Shown here piece by piece: positions 8,750-17,031 of a DNA stretch of 64,000 nucleotides. The translations under genes were made by a program, and so were the position numbers. The notes under the pieces were generated by a model. That model was not told where the DNA came from, did not search any database, and saw only the letters and a list, made by a program, of their open reading frames with translations. Each line of letters opens with the position of its first letter. Within the stretch, counting starts at the first letter, position 1. Source of the DNA: Brevibacterium daeguense (GTDB taxonomy: Bacteria > Actinomycetota > Actinomycetes > Actinomycetales > Brevibacteriaceae); NCBI RefSeq assembly GCF_021729135.1, contig NZ_JAJTWW010000021.1:1-64000 (forward strand). Reading direction: 5' to 3'.

Positions 8750-9808
8750 TCACGCGACGAGCACGGTGCGGCCGCGGGACTTGCCGGCGGCCAGGGCCTC
8801 GAGCGAGGAGTTGATGTTCTCCACGGTCAGCGGCTTCTCCTCGATCGGCAGCTTGGGCAGGTCGTTCGTCTTGGCCAGCTCCACCAGCTCCTTGAGCTCG
8901 GGGAGGCTGCCGACGAAGTTGCCCTCGATCGTGAAGACCTGCAGGGCCAGCAGCGAGGTCGGGTAGGTGTGCTCCCCGCCGAACAGCCCGACGCTGACGA
9001 GCTTGCCGCCCTTCTGCAGCGCGCCGAGTGCCATGCTCGCCGTGCCCGCATTGTTGACGAAGTCGATGGCGGCGGCGATCTTCTTGCCCGTCGCCTCGAG
9101 GAGGCCCTCGAGCGGGTTCTCGACGCGGGAGTTGAAGGTGATCGTGGCTCCGAGCTGCTTGGCGCTCTCGAGGTTCTCGTCGCTGACGTCGACTGCGGCG
9201 ATCTGCTTGTGGCCCAGCGCCTTGAGCATCGCCACTGCCATGAGGCCCACGCCGCCGGCTCCGATCACTGCCACGATGTCCTCGTCACCGCGCGGCAGCA
9301 CCTTGTTGACGGCCGAATAGCTGGTCACGCCCGAGCACGCCAGCGTCGCGCCCCATGCCGGGTCGAGGTCGCCGAGCTCGATGAGGTACTTCTCGTCCGG
9401 CACCCAGGCCTCATGCGCGTAGCCGCCCTTGAGGGCCACGCTGAGGTTCCGGGGGCGCGGGCAGTAGTTCTCGCGATCCTCCCGGCAGGCCTGGCACTCG
9501 CCGCAGCCGATCCAGGGGAAGACGATGTACTGCTGGTCGCCTGGCTGCAGACTGGAATCGGGACCGACGGCCTTGACGGTGCCGACGATCTCGTGCCCGA
9601 AGACGGCCGGGTACTCGACGCCCGAGGCGGTGACCGGCAGCTTGCCGGCCGCTCCCAGATCGAAGTAGCCCTCCTGCATGTGCACGTCGGAGTGGCACAC
9701 GCCGGTGTGCGTGATGTTCACGAGGACTTCCCTGCCCTTGAGCTCCGGAGTGGGCAGCTCCATCTCCTCGACTGACTCACCTGGTCCGGACACGGTGTAT
9801 GCCTTCAT
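8750..9808 (-). CDS. Zinc-dependent alcohol dehydrogenase (MDR superfamily)
   Basis: A 352-aa medium-chain dehydrogenase. Catalytic zinc ligands sit in GVCHSDVH (near 36) and GHEIVG (near 71). The structural zinc lobe has four cysteines in CGECQACREDRENYC, and the NAD(P) loop is GAGGVGLMAVAM near 170. It should interconvert a primary alcohol or aldehyde with NAD(P). The start at 9808 was preferred over the longer frame because AAGGAGG stands directly upstream and MKAYTV is the usual N-terminus. It heads a set of same-strand redox genes, each with its own gap of about 140 bp. The substrate is unknown. Confidence 0.88.
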   Translation of the reverse strand: MKAYTVSGPGESVEEMELPTPELKGREVLVNITHTGVCHSDVHMQEGYFDLGAAGKLPVTASGVEYPAVFGHEIVGTVKAVGPDSSLQPGDQQYIVFPWIGCGECQACREDRENYCPRPRNLSVALKGGYAHEAWVPDEKYLIELGDLDPAWGATLACSGVTSYSAVNKVLPRGDEDIVAVIGAGGVGLMAVAMLKALGHKQIAAVDVSDENLESAKQLGATITFNSRVENPLEGLLEATGKKIAAAIDFVNNAGTASMALGALQKGGKLVSVGLFGGEHTYPTSLLALQVFTIEGNFVGSLPELKELVELAKTNDLPKLPIEEKPLTVENINSSLEALAAGKSRGRTVLVA

Positions 9809-9946
9809 ATGATCCTCCTTGATCAGCTGTTCCCTATTCGGCTCTCTCATTCCATCACTCGGGGAGTTCAAAGTCGAGCGGAAGTCGACCGTTTGTTCGG
9901 AGAGTTGAAATCGGGGTCTCGGCCGCGGCTCGGCTGCGGTGGGAGG

Positions 9947-10846
9947 TCAGGGCACGAGCACGATGTTGCCGGTGGAATGCCCGCCTTCGACCTCCGCGAC
10001 GGCGCGGCCGGCCTCGGCCAGCGGCACGACCGTCACCTGCGGGTCGATGAGGCCGTAGGAGGCGACGTCGACGATCTTCTTCAACGCCTCGGGGTCGTGC
10101 TGGAGCTCGAGCACACCGTGCTCCGCGACTGCTCCGGAATCGACCGTCGTGATGATGCGGTCTGCGCTCACCACCTCGAGTGCTGCGCGCAGGCTGTCGC
10201 CGCCCACCAGGTCGAGGACCAGGTCGATCGTCCCCGAGCTCGCCGCCCGCAGCCGGTCGGCCAGCCCCGGACCGTAGACGACCGGGGTCGCGCCGAGGCC
10301 ACGCAGGTAGTCCTGCTTCGATTCGCCGGCAACGCCGATCACGTTGAACTTGTGGACCCCGCCGATCTGGGTCGCGATCGTGCCGACTCCGCCGCCGGCC
10401 CCCAGGATGACGAGGGTCTGGCCCCGCTCGAGCTCGATCTGGTGGGTGCCGTCGTAGGCGGTGACTCCGGCCACAGGCATCACCGCGGCATCGGTGAAGC
10501 TGAGCGCGGCAGGCTTCTCCACCGTGGCGGCGGCCCGGAGAACGGTCTGGTCCGCGTAGCCGCCGAAGCCCTTGGCCACGGTGCCGACCACCTCGGTCCC
10601 CACCGGGAAGCCCTCGACGTCGGGACCGACGGCCCGGACCACGCCTGCCGCCTCGACGCCCATGGCGCGCGGAAGCTTGGCCTTGCGCCCGAACAGGCCG
10701 GACCGCAGCTTCCAGTCGTACGGATTGACGCCGGCGGCCCGGACGTCGATGAGGAGCTGCCCGGGTCCGGGCTCCGGGGTCGGGCCCTCGAAGAACTGCT
10801 CGTGCTCGGCGGAGCCGAAATCGGTGAAGACGTAGGTGGTGGTCAT
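9947..10846 (-). CDS. NADP-dependent quinone oxidoreductase-like MDR protein
   Basis: A 299-aa zinc-free medium-chain reductase. It starts with the GroES-like domain (AAGVNPYDWKLRSGLFG, near 40) and has a Rossmann loop GAGGGVGTIATQIGG near 146. No zinc ligands are visible. Such proteins reduce quinones or activated double bonds with NADPH. The ATG at 10846 follows GAAGGGAT, and longer in-frame starts were rejected because family similarity begins at MTTTYVF. It lies between the alcohol dehydrogenase and an acyl-CoA dehydrogenase on the same strand, so it may belong to the same catabolic block. Confidence 0.82.
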   Translation of the reverse strand: MTTTYVFTDFGSAEHEQFFEGPTPEPGPGQLLIDVRAAGVNPYDWKLRSGLFGRKAKLPRAMGVEAAGVVRAVGPDVEGFPVGTEVVGTVAKGFGGYADQTVLRAAATVEKPAALSFTDAAVMPVAGVTAYDGTHQIELERGQTLVILGAGGGVGTIATQIGGVHKFNVIGVAGESKQDYLRGLGATPVVYGPGLADRLRAASSGTIDLVLDLVGGDSLRAALEVVSADRIITTVDSGAVAEHGVLELQHDPEALKKIVDVASYGLIDPQVTVVPLAEAGRAVAEVEGGHSTGNIVLVP

Positions 10847-10988
10847 CGTGATCCCTTCGGGTGCGCTGGTGGTGATGTGAGTCCAGACAACCCCAGTGCC
10901 CCCTCCGGCGCCTTGATCCCGGTCAAGATGTTGCACCGCTGTGCGGCCCGGCCGAGCCCTGCCGGCTCAGCCGCCGGGCCTCACTCGC

Positions 10989-12176
10989 TCACCGGCCGAG
11001 CAGCTCGTCGGAGATGATGCGCATCTGGATCTCGGAGGAGCCCTCGAAGATCTTGGTCAGGCGGGCGTCGCGCCAGTACCGCTCGACCGGGAAGTCCTTG
11101 GTGTAGCCGGCGCCGCCGTGGATCTGCACGGCTTCGCTGGTGACCCGCTCGGACATCTCGGCGGCGAAGTACTTGACCATCGCGGCTTCCTTCGAGCAGC
11201 GCTCGCCGGTGTCGATCTTGGTGCACACGGAGTACATCAGCTGCCGGGCGGCCTCGATCTGGGCGGCCATGTCGGCGATCTTGAACCGCAGGTGCTGGAA
11301 GTCGGCGAGCTTGTGGTTGAACTGCACGCGCTGCTGCATGTAGTCGATCGAGTCCTCCAGCGCGGCCTGCGCCAGCCCGATCGACCGTGCCGCGGTGTGC
11401 GCACGCCCGACCTCCAGGCCGGAGACGGCCTGGTAGAAGCCCTTGTCCTGCTCGCCGAGCAGGGCATCGGCCGGCAGCCGGAAGTTGTCGAAGTTGAGGT
11501 CCCAGGTCTTCCAGCCGAAGTACCCGATCTTGCGGGCCGGGGTGCCCGACATCCCCTCGGGGAACGTGCCGCGCTCCTTCTCGACGAGGAATGCCGAGAT
11601 GCCGCGGTGGCGCTTGGTCGGATCCGGATCCACCCCGGTGCGGGCGAAGAGGATGATGTAGTCGGCCTGGTCGGCGTAGGTGCACCACATCTTGGTGCCG
11701 TTGATGATCCACTCGCCGGTAGTTGCGTCCTGCTCGGCCTTGCACTTGATATTGGCGACATCGGAGCCGGCCTCCGCCTCGGAGAGGGCGAACGCGCCGA
11801 GGTACTCGCCGGTGGCGACCTTGGGCAGCAGGCGCTCCTCCTGCTCCTGCGAGAAGCCGCCGCCCATCCCGTTGCCGCGGGCGAGCAGCCCGGACACGCT
11901 CATCCAGGCGCGCGAGAGCTCCTCGGCCACCAGGCAGTACTCGAAGACGCCCAGACCCAGCCCGCCGTACTCCTCCGGGATGAGGATGCCGAAGAAGCCC
12001 ATGTCCGCCATCTGCTGGACCATGTCGCGGGGGAAGTCGCCCTCCTCCGGGTCGACCTCGTTGGCGATCGGGAGCACGACCTCACGCGCGAACTGGCGCG
12101 CGAGCTTCTGCAGCTCGAGCCGGTCCTCGGTCATGTAGTGGGGAGTATCCGGACGTGGACGGGGCTTGTGCGTCAT
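10989..12176 (-). CDS. Acyl-CoA dehydrogenase
   Basis: A 395-aa single-unit FAD acyl-CoA dehydrogenase of normal length. Signatures seen are YGGLGLGVFEYCLVAEELSR, the FAD/substrate segment ALSEAEAGSDVANIKCKA near 135, and the C-terminal region VQIHGGAGYTKDFPVERYWR with IFEGSSEIQMRIISDELLG. It introduces a trans-2 double bond into an acyl-CoA. The start at 12176 is preferred (AGGAGA 7 nt upstream) over an ATG six codons earlier. A small inverted repeat ATAAT-N5-ATTAT lies near 12244-12258 in the upstream gap. It probably works with the CoA ligase encoded next upstream. Confidence 0.9.
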   Translation of the reverse strand: MTHKPRPRPDTPHYMTEDRLELQKLARQFAREVVLPIANEVDPEEGDFPRDMVQQMADMGFFGILIPEEYGGLGLGVFEYCLVAEELSRAWMSVSGLLARGNGMGGGFSQEQEERLLPKVATGEYLGAFALSEAEAGSDVANIKCKAEQDATTGEWIINGTKMWCTYADQADYIILFARTGVDPDPTKRHRGISAFLVEKERGTFPEGMSGTPARKIGYFGWKTWDLNFDNFRLPADALLGEQDKGFYQAVSGLEVGRAHTAARSIGLAQAALEDSIDYMQQRVQFNHKLADFQHLRFKIADMAAQIEAARQLMYSVCTKIDTGERCSKEAAMVKYFAAEMSERVTSEAVQIHGGAGYTKDFPVERYWRDARLTKIFEGSSEIQMRIISDELLGR

Positions 12177-12316
12177 TGAACTTCTCCTAGTCACCCAGCA
12201 GGGCTGGCTCTCACCCCGGGGCGTTCACCCCGTACGGGTATCAATAATCCGTCATTATGCTACCGCGTGAAACAATCGCTGCGCAGTCCCGGTCCATACC
12301 CCGGAACCCGCCGGGC

Positions 12317-14002
12317 TCAGCGTGGGGCGGAAACCCCCGCGGTCCCGGTCCCCGGTGCCTCAGCCGCGGGACGGGCGGCCCACTCGCGCAGCGTCACTGC
12401 CCGGATCTTGGCGCCGTTGGTGCCGGCGACCGTCGGCATGTCCTCGATGATGCGCACTTCCGCCGGGACTTTGTACCGGGCCAGGCTCGCCCTGCAGTAC
12501 TCGCGCAGGTCGTCCGGCGTCGCGGTGCCGGTGTCGGCCAGCGACACGAAGGCGACCGCCTCGGGCTCCCCGCTGCCTGCGGTCCGGCCGACCACCTTGG
12601 CGATCTCGACGTCCGGGTGCCCGGCCAGATGCATCTCGATCTCGGCGGGGTCGACGAGGAAGCCCTTGAGCCGCAGCACGTCGCCGATCCGGCACACGTA
12701 CAGGTACGATCGGTCATCGATCGCCTCGCCGAGGTCGCCGGAGCGGAACCAGCCGTCGGCGGTGAAGGCCTTGGCGCCCTCGCCCGCGTCGCCCAGGTAC
12801 GCGCTGACGACGTTGGGACCGCGGAACTGGATCTCACCGCGCTCGCCGGCGGGCACCTCGGCTTCGGTGGCGGGATCGACGATCCGGAAGGTGTACTCCG
12901 GCGAGGTCAGCGTGCCGCCGCCGGACCAGCGCAGCTCCTCCGGTCGCTCCTGGGTCCAGAACGAGGTCAGCGCGAAGATCTCCGAGGAGCCGTAGACGCC
13001 CCCGGTCGCGGTGCCGAACTCGCGCGCCGACCAGGCCGCGATCTCCTTGGACATGCCCTGGAAGTCGGCGATGCCTGTCCAGCGCCATGAGTCCAGGTCG
13101 AGCTGCTCGGCCTCCCACGCCGCCCGGAGGCGGGAGAGCATGTCGTCGGCGCCGACGAAGTGGGTGCCGCCGAACTCGTGCCAGGCGTGCAGCAGTCGGG
13201 TCTCGTTGAAGACCGCCTGCAGCAGGACGGCCGCTCCGCCGAACAGCGCTGCCATGCCGGCCACATATCCGAACACCCCGGAGTAGGGCAGCGGCTCGAC
13301 CATCAGGTCCGCAGGGCCGAATCCGATCCGTGCGGCGACCTGCTCGGAGTGGTGCACGACGGCGAACTCGTCGTGGGCGGCCAGCTTGGGCAGACCGGTC
13401 GAGCCCGAGGTGGTGAAGGCCACCGACAGCGTCCTCGGGTCGCCCTGGAGGCGGAAGTCCACCGCCGAGGCGCCCGCCGGCACGTCCGTAGACCGGCAGC
13501 TCCCGGCTCCCTGGTCGTAGTCGGCGGCGTCGTAGTCCTGTTCGGCGCCCGGCGCCGCGGTGGCGATGACGAATGGCGGGGTGAAGCCATCGCCGGCGCG
13601 GCTCCGCGCTTCCGTGATCGCGCCGTGCAGCGTGGTCAGGAAGTCGATGCGCTGGAACGCGTGGGCCATCACGAGCGCCTTCGGCCGGGCCTTGTGCAGG
13701 ACGTGGCCGACCTCGGTGATGTTGTACCGGGTGTTGACGCCGATGACGTGTGCCCCCACCGCGGAGGCGGCGAACTGCCACGCGTAGGAGTCCGACCAGC
13801 TCGGCAGCCAGACGGCCACGCAGTCGCCCTCGCCCACACCCTGCTCGCGCAGCAGCGCGGCGAAGCCGGTGGCGGTGTCGAGCAGCTGGGCTGCGGTGAC
13901 GGTGCGGTGCTCGTCGCCGACCGGCTCGACGATGAGCCGGCGGTCCGGGGACTGGGCGGCCCAGGCGTGCAGGTGCCCGTACAGGGTGGTTGAGGTGCTC
14001 AT
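12317..14002 (-). CDS. AMP-dependent acyl-CoA synthetase/ligase
   Basis: A 561-aa ANL-superfamily ligase that activates a carboxylic acid with ATP and CoA. The core motifs are in order: P-loop FTTSGSTGLPKLA (about 195), YGSSEIFALT (about 330), GWFRSGDLGE (about 425), and the C-terminal catalytic lysine region GTNGAKIRAV (about 530). ATG at 14002 overlaps the stop of the upstream hydrolase gene by 4 bp (ATGA), which fixes the start and indicates translational coupling. In context (transporter, TetR, hydrolase, acyl-CoA dehydrogenase) it should activate the substrate of this block. An aromatic, alicyclic or branched acid is possible, but specificity is not readable. Confidence 0.88.
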   Translation of the reverse strand: MSTSTTLYGHLHAWAAQSPDRRLIVEPVGDEHRTVTAAQLLDTATGFAALLREQGVGEGDCVAVWLPSWSDSYAWQFAASAVGAHVIGVNTRYNITEVGHVLHKARPKALVMAHAFQRIDFLTTLHGAITEARSRAGDGFTPPFVIATAAPGAEQDYDAADYDQGAGSCRSTDVPAGASAVDFRLQGDPRTLSVAFTTSGSTGLPKLAAHDEFAVVHHSEQVAARIGFGPADLMVEPLPYSGVFGYVAGMAALFGGAAVLLQAVFNETRLLHAWHEFGGTHFVGADDMLSRLRAAWEAEQLDLDSWRWTGIADFQGMSKEIAAWSAREFGTATGGVYGSSEIFALTSFWTQERPEELRWSGGGTLTSPEYTFRIVDPATEAEVPAGERGEIQFRGPNVVSAYLGDAGEGAKAFTADGWFRSGDLGEAIDDRSYLYVCRIGDVLRLKGFLVDPAEIEMHLAGHPDVEIAKVVGRTAGSGEPEAVAFVSLADTGTATPDDLREYCRASLARYKVPAEVRIIEDMPTVAGTNGAKIRAVTLREWAARPAAEAPGTGTAGVSAPR

Positions 14003-14853
14003 GCTGGCGCGGCCTCCGTTCGGTTCAGCGCCGCCTGGATCCAGTCGTGGACCACAGGTGCGAAGTCGGTCATCTCCTCCATCGGATAGTGCCCGATGCC
14101 CTCCAGCAGCGAGAACTCCGCGCCGGGGATCTGCTCGGCTGCCCGGCGCACAGAGGCCGGGTCGATCCACAGGTCACCGGTGCCGGCGACCAGGCGGGTC
14201 GGCGCGGTGATGCGGTGGAGCCGATCGAAGATGTCGTGATTGCCCCATGCGATGAGGTCCGAGCTGGAGATCTGCGGGTCCTCCCGGCAGTGCATCCGGG
14301 CGATGAGCTCCCGCCGGTCCTCGTTCACGGCAGAGCCGACGACGGCGCGAGTTCCCCAGTAGGTGCGGTCCGAGCGCGCCGGGGTGGAGATGTCGTTGAG
14401 CTCCCGCTGCATCGCACGGACGTTGACGAAGCCGCGGTCGGCGTTGGCGGCCATCGCGATCGCGGCCCGGATCCCGGAGCCCGCGCGGATCGCGATGTCG
14501 AGGGTGATCTTGCCGCCGATCGAGCAGCCGATGACGATCGGGTGCTGGATGCCGAGGCGGTCGAGGACGGCGAGGTTGAACTCCGCGTAGTCGCCCAGGT
14601 CGGTCACCGGCCCGCCGGGGCTCGGCTCAGAGTGACCGTGGCCGGGCATGTCGGGCACGATGACCCGGTAGCCGAGTGCGGCGAGGTCCCCGGCGACGCG
14701 GCGGTACTGGACGCCGCTCTGGCCGGCCGTGTGGATCGCCAGGATCGGCTGCGCATCCACGTCTCCCCAGTCCTCGGCGAAGGCGAGTGCCCCGCCGAGG
14801 TCCAGGTAGTGGGCGCGCAGGGTGTGCGCCGGAGTGGTGGGTGTGGGAGACAT
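13999..14853 (-). CDS. Alpha/beta hydrolase
   Basis: A 284-aa alpha/beta-hydrolase fold protein. The nucleophile elbow is GCSIGG (Ser near 109), the acid is in GTGDLWIDP (near 225), and the histidine is in GIGHYPMEE (near 258). No signal peptide, so it is cytosolic. Such enzymes hydrolyse esters, lactones or C-C bonds of ring-cleavage products. It is translationally coupled to the CoA ligase downstream (ATGA overlap) and starts 3 bp after the stop of the unknown gene upstream, so the three form a tight operon. It may release or open the acid that the ligase then activates. Confidence 0.85.
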   Translation of the reverse strand: MSPTPTTPAHTLRAHYLDLGGALAFAEDWGDVDAQPILAIHTAGQSGVQYRRVAGDLAALGYRVIVPDMPGHGHSEPSPGGPVTDLGDYAEFNLAVLDRLGIQHPIVIGCSIGGKITLDIAIRAGSGIRAAIAMAANADRGFVNVRAMQRELNDISTPARSDRTYWGTRAVVGSAVNEDRRELIARMHCREDPQISSSDLIAWGNHDIFDRLHRITAPTRLVAGTGDLWIDPASVRRAAEQIPGAEFSLLEGIGHYPMEEMTDFAPVVHDWIQAALNRTEAAPA

Positions 14854-14856
14854 CTC

Positions 14857-15729
14857 TCAGACCTCCTCGAAGACGGGGGCGGGGCCGGCGGGCATGACAG
14901 TGGCTCCGACGACAGTGGACGCGTCGACGTGGTCGGCGCAGGCGTCCGCCCAGCCGGAGTCGACGGCGATCGCGCGGGCGATGTCGACGATCCGGATCAG
15001 GGCGGACGTCATGCGCAGGTATTCGTAGCCGGAGCCCGAGGAGCTCACGCGCCGCATCATCGCAGACTCCATGAAGGCATTGTGATCGGCCTGCATGAGC
15101 TCGATGAACTCAGCCCCGGGAATCGACACGAGGAAGTCGGCTCCGAGGATCGACCGGGCGGAGGCCTCGATCACCGACCCGCGGTAGCACCGCAGGTGCA
15201 CGTCGCGGCCGCCGATCCGCAGGCCGATCGTGCCGTCGTAGGTCTCGATGAGGCGGGCGAACTCGGCGTCGTCGGTCAGTCGCGAGCCGAGCTCGGCGGT
15301 CCAGGCCTTGGACCCGGGGCACAGCAGGCCGGAGGGCTCCGGCAGCGCGGTCAGGAGCGCCAGTCGGACTTCGAGGGCGATCTCGTCGCGCTCGTCGCGC
15401 AGGCAGGCGGTCACCTCGGCGGTGGTGGAAGCACCGTCGATGCCCGTGCGGCCGGCTGCGAGGGCTGTCACCATCGCGTCGGCGGCCAGCTCGGGGGTCA
15501 CGGCAGGCGCGGCCGATTCAGGGCCGGCCGGGCCGGGGAATGCGGCCGGTGCGCGCACCTCGGCGTCGGCGGTGAGGAGGGTGGCGCTCGCCGGCAGGGC
15601 GGCGGCCACTTCGGCGGCGAGGGCGTCGGCTGCGGCCAGCGCGGTGGCGCCCCACTGCCGGAAGCGCCCGGTGAACAGGCGCGAGCCGGCGGTGATGCTG
15701 CCGACTGCGGAGCCGGAGGCGTGAGTCAT
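14857..15729 (-). CDS. Unknown protein in the TetR-linked catabolic operon
   Basis: A 290-aa protein with no family I can name with confidence. It is Ala-rich in the first 100 residues. A compact stretch near 165-190 (YDGTIGLRIGGRDVHLRCYR) loosely recalls the sheet of SCP2-like sterol-carrier domains. The C-terminal part (about 215-265) looks helical, with no transmembrane segment and no recognised catalytic motif. The ATG has GAAGGAA upstream. It is the first gene of the operon with the hydrolase and CoA ligase and is divergent from the TetR gene. A substrate-binding or carrier role is a guess. Confidence 0.6.
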   Translation of the reverse strand: MTHASGSAVGSITAGSRLFTGRFRQWGATALAAADALAAEVAAALPASATLLTADAEVRAPAAFPGPAGPESAAPAVTPELAADAMVTALAAGRTGIDGASTTAEVTACLRDERDEIALEVRLALLTALPEPSGLLCPGSKAWTAELGSRLTDDAEFARLIETYDGTIGLRIGGRDVHLRCYRGSVIEASARSILGADFLVSIPGAEFIELMQADHNAFMESAMMRRVSSSGSGYEYLRMTSALIRIVDIARAIAVDSGWADACADHVDASTVVGATVMPAGPAPVFEEV

Positions 15730-15773
15730 GAGAATTCCTTCCCGGATACGGGGTTGTGCGAAACTGGGCGTCT

Positions 15774-16430
15774 ATGAGCGAGGAAGCCGAGCGGAAGGTC
15801 CGAAAGCGGGCGGCGCCGAAATTCATCGATCGGGAGACCGTGATCTCGGCGGTCCTGGAGATGTTCTCGACCCGCGGCTTCCACGGTGCTTCGATGCGGC
15901 AGATCGCCGCCGCGGCCAGCACCTCGCTGTCGAACCTCTACAACTACTTCGAGTCCAAGGACGAGCTGCTGGAGTTCGTGCTGGAGAACACCGCGCGTGC
16001 GCTCGCCGATCAGCTCGAGGCGGCGGTGGCCGAGGCGGGGGACGACCCCGCCGATCAGCTCGAGGCCGCCGTCCGCTCCTATGTCGACTTCATCGTCGAC
16101 CAGCCGCAGGCCTCGACGGTCGGCATCACCGAGTTCCGCTATCTGCAGGGCGCGAACCGTGCCGAGGTGGTCGCGCAGCGCGATCGGACCGAGGCGACGT
16201 TCCGGCGGGCGATCGAAGCGGGTGCCGCATCGGGAGCGTTCTCCGTCGCGGACATCGGGGTGGCGACCCGCGGGACGGTGACCCTGTGCAACTCGATGTC
16301 GACCTGGTACCGGCCCGACGGCCGGCTCTCGCGCAGCGAGCTCGCCGACCTGCAGGCCGACCTGGTGCTCGGACTGGTGCGGGCGCAGCGCCGCGCCGTG
16401 CCGGGGCAGCCGTCGGCCGGCGCGCGCTGA
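15774..16430 (+). CDS. TetR-family transcriptional regulator
   Basis: A 218-aa repressor-type regulator. The N-terminal helix-turn-helix is typical (FIDRETVISAVLEMFSTRGF, then IAAAASTSLSNLYNYFESKD), followed by a ligand-binding helical domain. ATG at 15774 is preferred over a GTG 18 nt upstream. It is divergent from the operon of unknown protein, hydrolase and ligase, 44 bp apart, and convergent with the NTF2-like gene. It probably controls this block. The palindrome at 18504-18519 in front of the transporter gene is the best candidate operator. The inducer is unknown. Confidence 0.88.
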   Translation: MSEEAERKVRKRAAPKFIDRETVISAVLEMFSTRGFHGASMRQIAAAASTSLSNLYNYFESKDELLEFVLENTARALADQLEAAVAEAGDDPADQLEAAVRSYVDFIVDQPQASTVGITEFRYLQGANRAEVVAQRDRTEATFRRAIEAGAASGAFSVADIGVATRGTVTLCNSMSTWYRPDGRLSRSELADLQADLVLGLVRAQRRAVPGQPSAGAR

Positions 16431-16440
16431 GCCTGCGGGG

Positions 16441-17031
16441 TCACTGCAGCGAGCCACTGCTCTCCCGTTCGGCGGCAGCGTCCCGGCTGGTCCCGCTGTC
16501 CTGGCTGTCGGCCCCGTCCCGGCGCTCGAGCGTGCGCGAGTCGGCGGCCTCGACCGAGGGCGGCCACGAGAAGCGGGCGGCATCCCAGCCCTCCTCCAGG
16601 GACGACCAGAAGAAGAAGGACACGCGCCGCTCCTGGAACCTCCAGCCCTCAGCCGTCCGCACCATGGTGTCGGTGTAGCGGCCGGCCGCGAGCTGGGACT
16701 CGCCCTCGACCACGCACGGCTGCAGGAGCCAGGTCACGCCATGCGCGGTGTCACCGTCGATCTCGACGGTCTCGTTCGAGCTGAAGTGCCACCACGAGGT
16801 CACGGTGGTCGCGTTGAGCGTGGGGAAGAAGTCGAGCATCTCCGCCCGCCCGCGTGCCGTGGACAGGCCGACGAACGCGCCGTCGGGGGTGAAGGTGTCG
16901 GCCAGCGCCTCCCAGTGCCCGTCATCGAGGGCCTGGCAGTAGCGGGCCCGCAGCTGGGTGATCTCCTGGACGTCCTCGACACGGCGCAGGCGCGCGGCGA
17001 GCTCGGCGATGTCGATCTCGATGTCAGGCAT
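16441..17031 (-). CDS. NTF2-like/SnoaL-family protein
   Basis: A 196-aa protein. Residues about 8-145 have the NTF2-like cone fold: EITQLRARYCQALDDGHWEA, then FTPDGAFVGL, a central strand with WHFSSNETVEIDGDTAHG and the final GRYTDTMVRTAEGWRFQERR. Proteins of this type include dehydratases, isomerases and ring-hydroxylating dioxygenase beta-like subunits. The last 40 residues are polar and low complexity. It overlaps the upstream transporter gene by 8 bp, so both are in one operon. It may catalyse a step on the transported compound. The exact reaction is not predictable. Confidence 0.8.
   Translation of the reverse strand: MPDIEIDIAELAARLRRVEDVQEITQLRARYCQALDDGHWEALADTFTPDGAFVGLSTARGRAEMLDFFPTLNATTVTSWWHFSSNETVEIDGDTAHGVTWLLQPCVVEGESQLAAGRYTDTMVRTAEGWRFQERRVSFFFWSSLEEGWDAARFSWPPSVEAADSRTLERRDGADSQDSGTSRDAAAERESSGSLQ

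Noticed and set aside
12244..12258. ATAAT-N5-ATTAT inverted repeat before the acyl-CoA dehydrogenase
   Set aside because: Short and AT-only arms in a promoter region; could be chance. Mentioned in the gene entry but not called as an operator.
13990..15777. Plus-strand frame of 595 codons over the CoA ligase/hydrolase/unknown operon
   Set aside because: Its reading is antisense to three genes with clear motifs and start overlaps, so it is not coding.
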